Made by a program: the position numbers and the translations under genes. Below are positions 39,053 through 51,446 of a stretch of 64,000 nucleotides of DNA, in pieces. Within the stretch, counting starts at the first letter, position 1. Each line of letters starts with the position of its first letter. Source of the DNA: Channallabes apus (lineage: Eukaryota > Chordata > Actinopteri > Siluriformes > Clariidae); the NCBI GenBank assembly GCA_030522415.1, contig CM060125.1, positions 28,431,667 through 28,495,666 on the forward strand. The letters run 5' to 3'. Under the pieces are notes generated by a model. It did no database searches. It was given only the letters and a program-made list of their open reading frames with translations, and had not been told where the DNA came from.

Positions 39053-39192
39053 CTTGCTCTTGGAGTAATTTTGGTAGGCCAGCCACTCCTGGAAAGGTTC
39101 ACTACTGTTACAAGATTCTTACATTTGTGGATGAACATCACAGTTCATGCATGATATAGCAAGGGGGCAATTACTTTTTCACATAGGATAGA
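39053..39192 (-). mobile_element. Tc1-like fragment (family A)
   Basis: CTCTTGGAGTAATTTTGGTA GGCCAGCCACTCCTGG is the complement of the intact gene near 8079-8112 (AGGAGTGGCCGGCCGACCAA). The right side, GGGGGCAATTACTTTTTCAC, equals the inner repeat of the family A arm. Everything between is lost. Confidence 0.85.
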
Positions 39193-40820
39193 TTTAGACA
39201 GTTTTTTTTTCCTTGAAATAATGAAATAATCTTTAAATAACTATTAAAATAAAAAAAAGTTAGTTTAATTATTTAGCTGAGATGTCTGTGGTTTGTTAGA
39301 AACCTTGAGCATGAAGGCGAGACTTCAAAAGTTGTGTTTTAGGGCAGTTTAACAACTATGTATTAATTATTAAATCTTAGTGTTATTATTAAAACAGGAT
39401 TTATGCACAAGGTAGCGATTTATAAAAAATAATGATGTCCATTAAATGATGTCTTTAAAAAAAAAAACGTTTAGCAAGCTTGTTTAAGGTTAAGCGATCC
39501 TATCTTGTACCTTCTGCTGTAGATTGTGATCAGTTGCAAGAATTCTGTCTCGTCTATGATTGGTTAGAAACCTAGAACGAGAAGGCGAGACTCTAATGTA
39601 ACACCTAACAACTTAACATGACATTGTATAATTAACAGGTATTAATAATTAAATCTGTTTAAATTCTGTTGTTAATGATGAAAAACATGCTGGAAAGCCA
39701 CCAAGCAACAACACATGGCACACGGTTCATGAACAATTAGCTAGATGGATGTTCCATATAGCTAACAATGATAAATACTGCACTACTAAAGAACCATCAA
39801 CAACAGGCGATCCCTCATTAGCAAAGCAACAAAGGCTTGTCTTTATGCTTTTGTTATAAAGTTATATCATTTGTTCTAAGCGAAATGTCCAGAATTCATA
39901 GACATTAACAATCAGACCATTCAGGAATAGGAAAAACATTTGTTTTTTAACCCAATAAGGGTTAAAACAAAATAATTAAAAAAAAAAAAAAAGGTTATAT
40001 GGAAAGATAAGTCAGAGCTCAGGACGTGAAGACAGTCCAAGTCATGAACAATGGATTAAACAAAGCAGGATGAGAGGAAGTGCTTCACATAGGGCTGAGT
40101 GCACCTTTCTGCTTCACTTCGTCTTTTAAATGTTGACTTTTTTTTTTTCTCCACGTTTTAGCATGAGCACGATCGCTGAAGACGCTTGTCAGCTCAGATA
40201 AGCGGCTCCCGACCAGCGGCGTGTCAACTACGACGCCTTCGTTTAGACGTGAGACAAGCGGAGCTCGAAAACACGAGGGGAAACGGAAAAGGAAGCAGTG
40301 AAGCGTGGTTTACATCTTGGTTAAATTTTTCTTCCTTTTCTTTTCCGATATAATTGAAAATCCATTCAGGGACACTTTTAAACCTGGTGCTGGAAATGAA
40401 ACGATTTGCTTTTGGTGTGAGGGTAAAAGCATGACAGATCAGTTTGCGATGCTAACGCTGTAGCCGTTTAACGCTCCAAATATCCATACTTGGATTTTTT
40501 TCCACGCAATGTGGGTGTGGAATTCAATGGTCTTCCGGAACAGGAAATGTATTATACTGATGATTCGCTGCTAAGGATAATATATTGTTAAACATGATGA
40601 TAGAATTGTTTTAGTGGAGGCCGCATTGGAGACGTGTGGAGACGTTTCTGGGAAGAAATGTGAGAAGCTTTAAAAATAGTCTTTCTTTTTTTTTTTTTTT
40701 TTCAGTTTGATTTTTTTCCCCTCTTACTTACATGAGCTCTAACTTCACATTCATGATTCTGTGACCATCACAAACCGTCGTTTCATTTCCAGTTGAACCG
40801 ACGTCGCGATGTCTCGGCTG
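39193..40820. other. intron with a CpG-retaining segment
   Basis: A-runs at 39453-39468 and 39978-39993 and T-runs at 40139-40150 and 40687-40703. The segment 40160-40300 (GCGGCTCCCGACCAGCGGCG and neighbours) keeps many CpGs, unusual here. It would be 3' of the possible minus-strand exon at 40821-40953. No AATAAA was seen on that strand. Confidence 0.4.
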
Positions 40821-40953
40821 TTATGTCGTGCTCTTGGTGTATTGTGCGTTTTGATGAACTGTGGGCTGAAGTGCTGCTGACAGTCGAACCTCGTCCGCTT
40901 CGGCCTTGTACTGTTTCGAAGCCCGCGGGAAGACGTATCCTTGAATGTAGTGC
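40821..40953 (-). CDS. possible terminal coding exon of an unidentified minus-strand gene
   Basis: On the minus strand a good acceptor (GTTTCTCTTTTCAG, ending at 40954) is followed by an open frame of 43 codons and TAA at 40823-40821. The peptide begins HYIQGYVFPRASKQYKAEAD and ends in K-S-T-T. By hand about 24 of 43 third positions are G or C, above the AT-rich background, and CpGs are frequent. The intron phase would be 2. Against it: a second frame is also open, no polyadenylation signal is seen and I do not recognise the protein. It could be a nested gene, a pseudogene piece or chance. Confidence 0.3.
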
Positions 40954-41268
40954 CTGAAAAGAGAAACACTTAGTGCTATAAATCATGGGTATTATCACGA
41001 GGCAAGGCTGCTGGCGAGGATCTGGTGAATCCTGATGACTAGATCAGTCTCTCTTTTTTCCCCTATTTTATAACCTCTGAAGCATCAAAGGAAAAAAAAA
41101 AACAAAATCATTAGGTTTAGAATTCCATAGTTTTGGAAACGAGTTGTAAGATACGAGAGTGAGTACCTGGTGCCGTTCTTTCTGGAAGACTTTTGTGCAC
41201 AGTATGCAAAAAGTGGTTAATCATGTAATCAAGTGTGTATGAATTGAAGTTCAAGGAAGAGTGCAAAA

Positions 41269-41270
<2 letters not shown>
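40954..41270. other. unique intron
   Basis: No feature recognised besides an A run at 41091-41103. Confidence 0.4.

Positions 41271-41309
<39 letters not shown>
41271..41309. repeat. (TA)n microsatellite replacing a Tc1 tip
   Basis: About 19 TA units run straight into GTTTTAGATCACTTGCAAAT, where the outer 14 or so bases of the left inverted repeat of the next element should be. Confidence 0.93.
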
Positions 41310-41312
<3 letters not shown>

Positions 41313-41982
41313 TTAGATCACTTGCAAATTTCTTTGTTTTTCTTTAGTGATTTATTTTCTACATTCTACAACAATACTGGGGATTTCAAAACTGTAAAAT
41401 AACACATATGGAATTAGGTAATTACGTAACAACAACAAAAACACCAGTTAGTTGTTATTTTAAGACACAGAGGTCGGTCTTTCTGTAATAGTTCCTGCAA
41501 GAACAGTATTGTGTCAAGTGCATTTGCAAAATCCGTCCAGCACCATAATGAAACTTTCTCTCATGAAGGCCGTCCCAGGAGGACGAGACCAAAACCTACC
41601 TCTGCTGCAGACCAGAAGTTCATTTAGAGTTATCAGCCTGAAAAATGACCAATTAACAGCAGCTCAGATTAGAGGCGTTATGAAGTCTTTACAGAACAGA
41701 AGTAGCAGAAACATCTCAATATCAACTGTTCAAAGGAGATTCATGCAGTTTTTTTGGACGCCTTCAGCAAAACTTTACAACGTAGAAAGAAATAAACATC
41801 AGGAACCATCATGGAGTTAGAACGTGATCTAAACGTGTTCTTTAGAACACTTTCCCATATGTGTTATTTTATAGTTTTGAAATCCCCAGTATTGTTGTAG
41901 AATGTAGAAAATAAATCACTAAACAAAAAATAACAAAAAAAAAAGAAATTTGCAAGTGTTCTAAAACTTTTGAACGGTAGTG
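41310..41982 (+). mobile_element. Tc1-like element, deleted (family D relative)
   Basis: The left arm (GTTTTAGATCACTTGCAAAT, CTACAACAATACTGGGGATT) mirrors the right arm (AATCCCCAGTATTGTTGTAG, TTGCAAGTGTTCTAAAAC, TTTTGAACGGTAGTG/TA). The frame at 41548-41820 retains M-K-L-S-L-M, L-P-L-L-Q and STVQRRFMQ, the second helix-turn-helix part of a Tc1 transposase. The catalytic domain is absent. Confidence 0.85.
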
Positions 41983-42033
41983 TATTGTCTTTTCTTAAAG
42001 TTCATCCAGAGTGCAGATCAGTTTTGAACAGAG

Positions 42034-42085
42034 GTGGGTAGAGTCACCAAAAAATTAACTCAAGTAAAAGTAGCTGTAGTCATCC
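42034..42085 (+). mobile_element. hAT-like terminal fragment
   Basis: CAGAGGTGGGTAGAGTCACC followed by AACTCAAGTAAAAGTAGC matches the terminus of a very common fish hAT repeat that starts CAGAGGTGGGTAGAGTA. It breaks into a poly-A run. A possible distal piece lies at 52060-52190 (TTATTAGTAGCCACTTACTG). Confidence 0.5.
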
Positions 42086-42854
42086 AAAAAAAAAAAAAAA
42101 AAAAAGGTATTCAGTGACTTTTAAATCTCACATTTGCATTAAAGAGGAAAAATAAATATCATCAGGTATTAGAAATTACTCATTAATATTAATCCTCATT
42201 TGTTCCTAGAGGAAGTGGTTACTCATCTGTCTTACTGATGATGTAATCGTGAATACACTGTACATCAGTAAACCCATTATTTTTGGATAGTTTATGAAAT
42301 GTTATTGCCGAAATGTGTAATAATGGGCTTTTCATGTGGAGTTATGCTGGTGAGCACCTACTCTTCTGTGTGTATGAGAGAGAGAGAGAGAGAGAGAGAT
42401 GCTCGTGTGAATAATCCTGCCAGATTAAGTTGTGATTAGAATCACTTTGATATTTCCAGCTCAGTCTGAATGCGATTTCCTCACCTCTCTGACGTCCAAT
42501 TGATTTGTTTTGACACCACTGTTATTACTAATTACTATGATTAAACAAGCTCTTGTTAGAGAAGCACTTTCGAGAAAACGGAAAGGAGCTTCGGATTAAC
42601 GTGCAGGCGAGGTGACGGCAACGTTTTCACGAGGAGGAGGGAGAGAGAGAGAGAGAGAGAGAGCGCATTGGATCCAATACGGTGCAGGGGAAAGACCCCC
42701 AACACACACAACACACACAGAAATATGGATGGAGCGTCTCTCTGAAATGCATACTTGTTTGTAAGACTGGCTGATATTGTGGTGAGGAGAAAGAGACAGA
42801 AAGAGGAAGTATGGAGTGTGGATGAGTGATGGATCATGTCTAAGCTCACAATGT

Positions 42855-42856
<2 letters not shown>

Positions 42857-42897
<41 letters not shown>
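42857..42897. repeat. (CA)n microsatellite
   Basis: About 20 CA units. Overlapping frames are Cys/Val or His/Thr artefacts. Confidence 0.98.
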
Positions 42898-42902
<5 letters not shown>

Positions 42903-43374
42903 CCAAAATTGCAGAGTTGCTACATCTCTCGAGAGACTAGTGTTTACTTCTCACTTTCTCTGCACCTGAATTGCTTCCTGCTGCTCCAGACAGACAGACA
43001 AGACAGACAGACGAGAGTTTTACCCATGTGTCCATTTGATGGACCTTTATTTTTTTTGTCCAAATTTGACTTTGATCATAACATTTTATGATGCCTTTTA
43101 TATACGTTTACAAGCATTTATTTATTTATTTATTTAATGATTGCATGAGTTCTGACCCAAATAAATTCTTTTTCTTTTCTGCCACAATAAATCGACACTC
43201 CACCCCCCCCCCCTATAATATTAATATTGATCTGCTGGTGCTCATCATAATTTATTAATTTTTTTTGCCTCCGCCTGCAAACACGTCCAATTATCCTGAA
43301 ACTTGAATCAAAGAACCCTAAAACCCGAGCAAAACCTGGATTTATTTATGTATGGGATGTCTCGAAGTTGAAAA

Positions 43375-43705
43375 ATGGGCGAGCATAAGGGTGACTTTGA
43401 CAAGAGGGGGGTGATGTCTAGACAACTGGACCGGAACAGCAAGTCATGTGGTCAGTACCTACAGTACATGCAGTGGTTCAAAGGCGGACAGTGAAGGGCA
43501 CTGAAGGCTCATTGATGTACTGTATGTAGGGGGAGAATGCAAGTCTCAGATCGCAGTTCTGTTAGGTATGGAGCGCTGTAGTTGCAGAGCGGGCAGAGTA
43601 CCCATGCTGACCCGTGTCCACTACCGAAAGCACCTACAATGGGCACGTTGAACCAGACCATGGAGTAAGGAAAGTAGGTGGCCTGGTTTAATGGATCATA
43701 TTAAA
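43375..43705 (+). mobile_element. Tc1-like fragment (family E)
   Basis: GGGTGACTTTGACAAGAGG, then ACTGGACCGGAACAGCAAG, GGTTCAAAGGCGGACAGTG, GCTCATTGATGTACTGTATG, CCCATGCTGACCCGTGTCCA and GGTGGCCTGGTTTAATGGAT follow the order of a Tc1 transposase gene from the DNA-binding region to just before the first catalytic Asp. Both ends are lost. A C-terminal piece of the same family is at 60706. Confidence 0.75.
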
Positions 43706-44717
43706 CAGTTAATTAAGGTGACTTAATTACTGCCTGTGACTTTACAACACTTTGGGATTGTGCATAGAACATTTCTCCAACAGACATTCTGCATTCAGAC
43801 TGGAGAGAGAGAGAGAGGGAAATCTATGCTGACAAAATCTACATTTTATTAAATCATAGATCAAAGTAAGAAGGGAAAAAAAGAAAAAGATAGACCTTTT
43901 TCCAGTTGAGAAAACCTAAAGGAATTATCTGGAACAAGTTGACACATTTTTGCTTTGATCTGGTGTTACATATTTTTAAATGTACAAAAAAAGACACAGA
44001 AAACAAAGTGGAGAGAAAAAGGAGAACGTGTGCCGATAAGTCTCACATAGCGTGTCTTGTCTGCGAATAAAATAAATAAAATGCGTTGTATAGTGAACAC
44101 ACACACACACACACACATACACAGTAGAGTCGAAACATCTCTCTTGAGAGTAGTGCCTACTTCTGACTTTGAACTACTTCCTGCTTTTAGAGAGAGAGAG
44201 AGAGAGAGGATCTGTATAGTGAGTGGAGAGAAAAGAGAGGACTTGCACTGATTCATGCTTTTAGAGAAAGTAAGAGAGGGATGAATAGAGCCATAGAGAG
44301 ACACGTACAGTATCTATGCACTCTGCTGTTATTCTGCTGTATAGTTGCACATCACTGAGCCTGATGCAGCGTTATAGTGTCATGACGTCATGCGAGTGTA
44401 TCAAGTACAGCACTGCTGTTGACCTTCGTAAACACCCGAGTCACTGCTGAGACGCTGCTGGCTTGAGAAAGCAAGAACGTCCATCTTTCTACCCTGCTGT
44501 GGTGAGAAACTGATGGCTGCAGCATCACTATCCCCCCAGGGTGTGTGAAAACAAAAACTCACACTAACAAGGTGGAAAGGACCATCAGTGAGCATTTTTA
44601 GACCTTTATCTGCATTTTTTTTTAACAGTTTACACGACTTGACATGGTTGGTTGCTTACAGGTGTTCCTACTGTATAAAGTGGCATAAAGCATACTAAAG
44701 TGTGTGTATATACTGTA
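43706..44717. other. unique intron with GA and CA runs
   Basis: (GA)n at 43802-43817 and 44190-44209, (CA)n at 44098-44117. The minus-strand frame 44401-44595 contains Q-R-L-S-S-D-S-G-V-Y but no splice context that convinces me. Confidence 0.45.
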
Positions 44718-46061
<1,344 letters not shown>

Positions 46062-46334
46062 TATGTATGCATGTATGTATGTATGTGTGTGTGTATCCAG
46101 TACTGTACATGCGTATTTATGTAAAACATATCAGGCACTGATAATCCAGAATGTAAGTGTGATAGTGAGAGAAATGGTGGACCTTCTAATCAAGGCGCCT
46201 CTTTCAACTCAGCTGCTTTTTGATGTGCTAATTACATGCAAATAGATGCAAATGAGCTTCTTTTTTTTGCCCCAAAACTCCTACTTGGGTTGTGTAGATG
46301 TAGATGCTAAGATACTCCTAAGATTTTGCAGGAT

Positions 46335-46335
<1 letters not shown>

Positions 46336-46410
<75 letters not shown>

Positions 46411-46470
46411 ATGTATGTATGTATGTGTGTGTGTGTGTGTGTGTGTACAGTATATGTGTGAATGTGAGTC
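46336..46470. repeat. (TA)n-(TG)n compound microsatellite
   Basis: About 33 TA units (46338-46404) followed by TGTA/TG units and then TACAGTATATG. Frames read across it are meaningless. Confidence 0.97.
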
Positions 46471-46528
46471 AGCCGTAAAATGTATACACGCACAATAAAA
46501 ATAGTATGATGTATGTAAGTAAATGTAA

Positions 46529-46534
<6 letters not shown>

Positions 46535-46578
<44 letters not shown>
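46535..46578. repeat. (TA)n microsatellite
   Basis: About 18 TA units. Purely repetitive. Confidence 0.95.
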
Positions 46579-46581
<3 letters not shown>

Positions 46582-47889
46582 TATGTATGTTTTGGCGGTT
46601 GGAGACAAATCATTTCTAGCACTCCTTCCCATCTTTTATAAACCTCTTTTCTCTTTCTCTCCTTTCTTAAACTGTTTGCTGTTTCTGTTGGAACAGAAGT
46701 TACAAACACTTAGCTTCAATATCTGCATATTAAGATGTGTATTTGTATTGTGTGTGTGTGTGTGTGTATATATACTGTTAATGACACGGTTGCCATTAAC
46801 TGAAAATATATATTTTTAAATACAGCTGCTATAAGAAGTAGTTAACAACTTCTGACCAATCGGATTCGAGAATTCATCAATGTTTAATTTTTGTAATACC
46901 CACAAGATGTGAAAATAAAACTTTTTGCGTATTTTCGAAAACTTTTGACGGGCAGCGAATTACAACAAAAAAAAAACTTCTGGCAGTACAAGAATAAAGA
47001 CATGACAAGAGTGATGGCACGAGTCGAGAAGAAATATTTAGCGCCATGATAAAGTGCCGAAGCTGCAGGCAGGCGCCGCGCATTCATTTGAGCTCGCTTA
47101 CACTTTTCACTGAAAGGTTAGACCTGTCTGTCTCTGCGTTTGTACATCCATCAGTCTATTTATAGTTTTGCAGGTAGAAGCAGAAGGATTGATTGGCGAT
47201 GGGTGTTGAAACGGTTTGTATCCGTCCGCGCTGTCTTCTTATCAGGTGAAGCGGATTTGTCTTCCCGTTGTTTCCGTATGAAAAGCTTGATCATGTCATC
47301 CGGCTGGAATTCTGGTGAAGTGTGAGGTCTTTTTTATCTGTGATGTAGCTGTCAGTCGTCTCACACGTGCGCTGTTGAGTCGATTCACAGCTATTTAGGC
47401 AGGCGAGAACTTCGTAAACAGGCTTGAGCGGCCAACACATGAGGACCATCAAAAAAAAAATCAGCAAGAAGTTTTCATTAGACTTTTTTTTTTTTTTTTG
47501 TCTAAAAGATAAAAGCTGCTGAATTGATGCAAAAGCTGAAAACCTCTTAAAGTTCTAAGGAAATGCGGTTTCACAGAGCAACATTGGATACTTAATTATT
47601 AGATAGAAGATATTAATTATTGGATATTTATTATACACTAATTACTTCGTATTAAAAATTTGTAGGATTATTTAATACTTTTAGAGCATAAATCTGAAAT
47701 AGACGTAAGTCGAACCACAAGGTTTCATTTTATTTATTTAAGGGTGTCCTGATATCACCCCAAGGTGATAATTATACATCCAGCCACTAATTCAGTGAGA
47801 AATGCTGAAATTTTAATTCGTCAAATCCAAGAGCTCTCAACTTCCTGTTAGTGGTGACCAAAGTTTGTAGAAATGGTTTGTTTGATGGT
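46579..47889. other. unique intron
   Basis: A (GT)n run at 46749-46768, a CCAATCGGATTCGAGAATTC motif at 46857-46876, A/T runs at 47450-47502. No gene recognised. Confidence 0.45.
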
Positions 47890-48676
47890 AAGTACAGTTT
47901 TTGGGAGGATGCGCCACCTTGTCAAGGTCTGGAAGAAGATCTGATTTTCTCAGCATTCAGCATTGGTTTGGGTGGCCAAGAATGAACCCGGAGCCACCAA
48001 TGAACAGTCGTGTCATGAAGTTGAAGCTGCTAGAACACCAGTGTCTGTCAACTGTCATGTGACTTTTATACTGTACCTCCATGGACTGAAAGCTTGCAGG
48101 TCAGGAAAGACAAAGAAAAATGCTTCTGGAGGAAGCTTTAGACCAGAGAAATGTTTGGAGGAGAAATGGTGAAGCATTCATCACCAAGGTGTACCAGGTG
48201 TTAGCAAGGTGGAGGTTGTTTTGCTGCCACTGGAACAGGTTCATGGTGCAAACTACAGTAGCAGGACTACTTTCAAATAATTAAATTTGAAAAAAATAAA
48301 AATAAATTCAAATAATCAGCTAAACAGTTGAAATTGGCACAAATTGAGTGTTCCAACAGGACAATGACCCCAAGCTCAAATTGGTTGTGGAATAGGTAAA
48401 CCAGGCTAACTTTAAGCTATTGGAGACTCAACCTTGCTAGAACTTCAGGTCTGAAGAATGATTAAAATTCTATCAAAATTCTGAACCTTGATGAAGAAAC
48501 CAATGTTTCAAGAAATAATTGTCTAAAATAAATTAGAACCTGTGCACCAAAGTCTTGGAGTACACCTACTGTACAATACGTACATTCCTACATCTTTGGT
48601 TTACAATCTATGAAGAAGAAAATAATCGGACGTCCACGGAATTAGAAGGTGTGTCCAAACTTTTGACTGATAGTGG
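47890..48676 (+). mobile_element. Tc1-like element, heavily decayed
   Basis: Contains GTTCCAACAGGACAATGACC (second catalytic Asp region, QQDND) near 48351, TATTGGAGACTCAACCTTGC downstream and a right end GAATTAGAAGGTGTGTCCAA ACTTTTGACTGATAGTG. Upstream pieces GTTAGCAAGGTGGAGGTTGT and TTTTGCTGCCACTGGAACAG correspond to the glycine-rich GGG..VMVWG segment. The left boundary is uncertain. Confidence 0.65.
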
Positions 48677-49888
48677 ATGGTGTCAGTGTTACGCATAGTT
48701 TTAGTTTAAAGGGCAATAAGGCATCTCAATGTATTATCCATGTTTGTGCATGTTGAACTGCATGCGTACAATCAATATCTTCCAGATCATTCTGAGGTTT
48801 TGGTGCAGACCCCCATAAAACTGTCCGCGATAATGAACTCAACCATTGCTCAGTCGGATTAGATATTTGGCAGACTGGCGTTCAGATGTGATGGACAACA
48901 GAGTAAAGTCTAATAAGGTGAAAGTGTTTTTTTTTTTTCTTTCTTTCTTTTTCCATGGCTATTCTCAGTGTCTTGGGGATACGCATGCAGTTTTTTTTTT
49001 CTTGTATGATTTTTGCATAATAAAAAACAGTGTGAGACGTGACAAATGGCTGGACATCTGGATGAAATGCTTAGGGGTATATTTTTTCCCTTTTAAATTA
49101 GCAAATCCATGCAAATATCAACCTTGGCTTGGAAATGAAAGTTGAGAGAATAGGAAAATGCGTATTACTTTCAGCAATCGTTACTCATATCTACATATAA
49201 GTTTATATTTAATATTTTGGCTCACTTTATTCTCATTTCGCTTCCAGTGTAACACATCACACATTTTCTTTAATCTATGAAGGACACCTGGTAATGTATT
49301 TCATGGATCTTTTTTCGTTCTTAGTCTTTGTTATAAATAATGGCAGTGAGCCATTTTGCAAATCAAACATCACGTCTGTACATCCATTACTTTTCTCATG
49401 CATAATTTCATATACAGTAGGAACGGGAAACAGCCTGGTGTCACATCGCCGTTCGCCGAATCTCTTGTGGTAATTTAAATGTCGATACTTTGTCTTCGGT
49501 GCTGTTCCAATAACACATTAATGTGCCAGTCCTTATGTGAAGGTACAAGATGCCTCACCGGTTTATCATCCGTACAGAAGCAGAATGTTCCCATAAAGAC
49601 TGAAAAAAAGACAGATGCTTTATTTACGTTACCTTCATTATAAATGAAAAAAAAGAAATTATGACTTGCTTGATTATCTTGCTTGCCAGCAGACAAAATT
49701 TGAACACCCCAGACTGATTGATTGATTGATTGAGTTTCATTGTATTAAACTCAATGTAAACATGTACTTAAGATTGTCTCCTTCATAAGAATGCACTTAA
49801 ACTGTTTGGATTTGTTTAATAAAGTTCTTCTGGGTAATATTAACCAATAAACCTGATTATAAAGACCAAAACTCTTTATGCAAAATAC
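48677..49888. other. unique intron
   Basis: T runs at 48928-48950 and 48990-49000, GATT units at 49716-49731. No gene or element recognised. Confidence 0.45.
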
Positions 49889-50468
49889 AAAGGTCATTCG
49901 AGTCAAACCAGTACATGTAGTGAATGACAGACAGTTTAAAACTGATTAACATTAAGGACTTCAGCACACACTGTTTAAAGAAGCCCGGACATGTATGAAT
50001 GACGATCCTAGGTGAAGTGGCTCAGTACCCACTGCAGCTGTTTCCCATGAGCATTCAGAAAGCGGAACGCCTAATCCATGGATATCGACAGATAACTTGT
50101 CACCAACTTGTGAAAGACACACATCTGTCTAAGGAAGTTAAGGGATACATGCAATCATTCACCGGCACAACTTACAAGTTACCTCAACTGGGAGTTATTG
50201 CCACATCCCTCATACAGTCCTGACCTCGCTCCAACCCATTCCACAGGTTTGGGCCATTAAAGGTGTTCCTGGGAGGCCAGCATCACAAACGTGAAGCAGG
50301 CAGTCTGGTTATTGCTCCGGCGTACTGAGAAAACTTTTTACATTGATGTTATCCAAGCAGTAGTAAAACTAGTATAGAGAAAATATAGAGAAATATAGGT
50401 GGATTTTACTTTTATAATTGTATTGTTATTCTGCACAAAGAAGTCCTGCATTGACTCGAACACATCTT
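49889..50468 (+). mobile_element. mariner (DD34D-type) remnant
   Basis: Short inverted ends share TTCGAGTCAA (49897) and TTGACTCGAA (50451). A frame at about 50060-50150 reads A-E-R-L-I-H-G-Y-R-Q-I-T-C-H-Q-L, like the second helix-turn-helix of mariner transposases. Near 50200 one frame gives PHPSYSPDLAPT, the signature around the third catalytic Asp in mariners (Asp where Tc1 has Glu). G-P-L-K-V-F-L-G-G-Q-H follows. About half of a 1.3-kb mariner remains and frames are broken. Confidence 0.75.
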
Positions 50469-50484
50469 GTCATTTAAAATAATC

Positions 50485-51446
50485 AGTGAAACCTCGGATT
50501 GTGAGTAACACGTGTCCCGCAAAACGAGCAATGATTTTTAATAAATTTTGACCTGGAAAACGAACAAGTCTTGGTTTACGAGCACCGAGTATCATGTACC
50601 ACGCATGCGCTTCTTGTTTTGATGCCGAGCGTCACGTGATCACAACTGAGCCAACGGTAATCGTCTCCCCTGCTGGGTCTTAGTGCACGTCTCTTACTGG
50701 TATAATCAACATCCGTGCACGTGTGTACTGTTTACTACAACACTGTGACCATGTGTGTGTGAGTAAAACATATTTATAGCGCGCGTGTAAAGCAAAAGCA
50801 AGTCTCATTAGAGAGGTTAAAGTTCCATTTTCTCTCTCTGCTCAAGGCTTAACCTGCTATTGGACACCGTGCCACACACACACATACAGACCCCTTCTAC
50901 TTTCGCCTTCACAAACACACACACACTCTCTCTCTCTCTCTCTGCTCTACACATAAACACTACTGTCACGATTCTGTTCAAACATAAAGTGCAGGTTAAT
51001 TTGTTTTATTTTTACTGTACAGCAGTGATTCCGTTAGTGTGTCACTCAATCGAGTGTCATTAGAGAGATTTCTTGTTTATTTGTCCAATAAAATAACATT
51101 TCCGTTGTGTACTGTATGCGTGTGTGTGAAAAGAGTGGAGAAAGGGTAACTGTGTAAGACGAGAAGTGGGAGAGGGGAGCTTACTTTAGATTCACACACA
51201 CACACACACAGCGTCTGGGCGCACAAGCGGAAACATTTTTAAAAACATAAAATGCAGGTTAATTTGTTTTATTTTTACTTGATATTTTGTGTCAATTATT
51301 TTTATGCATTTATTTTTTGGTGGGCTGTGGAATGAATAATTTGAGTTTCCATTATTTCTTATGGGAAAATTCAATTTGGTTTATGAGTCTTTTGTAATAC
51401 AAGCCCACTTCCGGAACGAATTATGCTCGTAATCCAAGGTTTCACT
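50485..51446 (+). mobile_element. unclassified inverted-repeat element, complete copy
   Basis: The left end AGTGAAACCTCGGATTGTGA and right end CGTAATCCAAGGTTTCACT are inverted copies, and homology of the arms continues loosely inward (TTACGAGC, TTTGG/CCAAA text). Length about 962 bp, no coding frame. Inside, GCAGGTTAATTTGTTTTATT occurs twice (about 50991 and 51254), showing an internal duplication. A related copy lies inverted at 55740-56480. No target duplication is evident, so the superfamily is undetermined. Confidence 0.65.

Larger units (their letters stand above)
41983..43374. other. intron with GA and CA microsatellites
   Basis: (GA)n at 42377-42399 and 42641-42664, (CA)n at 42857-42897, a TTTA run at 43117-43136 and a C run at 43203-43212. 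Open frames here are translations of these repeats. Confidence 0.6.

Noticed and set aside
40165..40200. Acceptor-like CCACGTTTTAG followed by ATGAGCACG
   Set aside because: The frame stops after about a dozen codons and there is no further support for an exon.
44401..44595. Minus-strand frame with Q-R-L-S-S-D-S-G-V-Y
   Set aside because: Composition is somewhat coding-like, but no convincing acceptor or donor and no relation to the 40.8-kb candidate exon could be shown.
46281..46632. Open frames of Ile/Tyr repeats
   Set aside because: Read-through of (TA)n and (TG)n microsatellites.
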